From contig JAHFHJ010000100.1 of NCBI GenBank assembly GCA_023246985.1, forward strand, positions 1 through 5,621: a stretch of 5,621 nt of DNA. Reading direction: 5' to 3'. Source of the stretch: Candidatus Omnitrophota bacterium (GTDB lineage Bacteria; Omnitrophota; Omnitrophia; Omnitrophales; Aquincolibacteriaceae). This document shows positions 5,617-5,621 of this stretch, one piece after another. The notes beneath the pieces are model-generated. The model saw nothing but the letters and a program-made list of their open reading frames with translations, had not been told where the DNA came from and did not search any database. Numbering within the stretch: position 1 is the stretch's first letter; each line of letters opens with the position of its first letter. Both the position numbers and the translations under genes were made by a program.

Positions 5617-5621
5617 ATGAA
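5617..5621 (+). CDS. Start of a downstream gene, cut by the window end
   Basis: An ATG at 5617 is preceded by GGGAG (5605-5609) with a 7-base spacer, and by a good promoter 19 bases upstream. Only the start codon and two further bases are visible, so nothing can be said of the product. Confidence 0.45.

Noticed and set aside
1..5621. CRISPR array, tRNA, rRNA, insertion sequence or attachment site
   Set aside because: No regular repeat-spacer pattern, no tRNA-like fold, no transposase motif or terminal inverted repeats were seen on either strand.

Overview
The window carries the distal part of an exopolysaccharide or capsule (Wzy-type) operon from a diderm (Gram-negative-type) bacterium. The evidence for a second membrane is an outer-membrane beta-barrel ending in phenylalanine and a Wza-like polysaccharide export protein with a signal peptide. 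Coding DNA is of moderate G+C. The lineage cannot be fixed from sequence alone. The gene types would suit an environmental proteobacterial, Nitrospirota or Omnitrophota-like genome, but that is a guess.

Layout, all on the + strand: (1) the 3' end of an outer-membrane beta-barrel protein, up to 482; (2) a short Wza/GumB-type export protein, 511-1128; (3) a Wzz-BY-kinase fusion (Wzc-like chain-length regulator and tyrosine autokinase), 1140-2840; (4) an O-antigen ligase/polymerase-family membrane protein, 2848-4290; (5) a PPP-family metallophosphatase, 4287-4988, overlapping the previous gene by 4 bases; (6) a small membrane-anchored TPR-like protein, about 4990-5397. Gaps range from an overlap to 28 bases, so these read as one transcription unit. 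After 5397 the composition falls to very AT-rich. That 219-base gap holds a hairpin, a good sigma70-type promoter, and the ribosome binding site and start codon of a further gene cut off by the window end.

How they would work together: the polymerase builds the repeat-unit chain at the periplasmic face of the inner membrane. The Wzc-like protein sets chain length and cycles through tyrosine phosphorylation. The short export protein, probably with the beta-barrel as the actual outer-membrane pore, carries the polymer out. The phosphatase could reverse kinase phosphorylation, but this is inferred from position only.

The most unusual observation is in the ligase/polymerase gene. A block of about 70 residues containing DFNLHIPAN, which in this family normally sits after the HNDYLQL motif near the C-terminus, lies in the N-terminal third here, and the protein ends soon after HNDYLQL. 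This looks like an internal transposition or domain shuffle, or possibly an assembly error. I see no CRISPR array, RNA gene, IS element or clearly new defence or mobile system.
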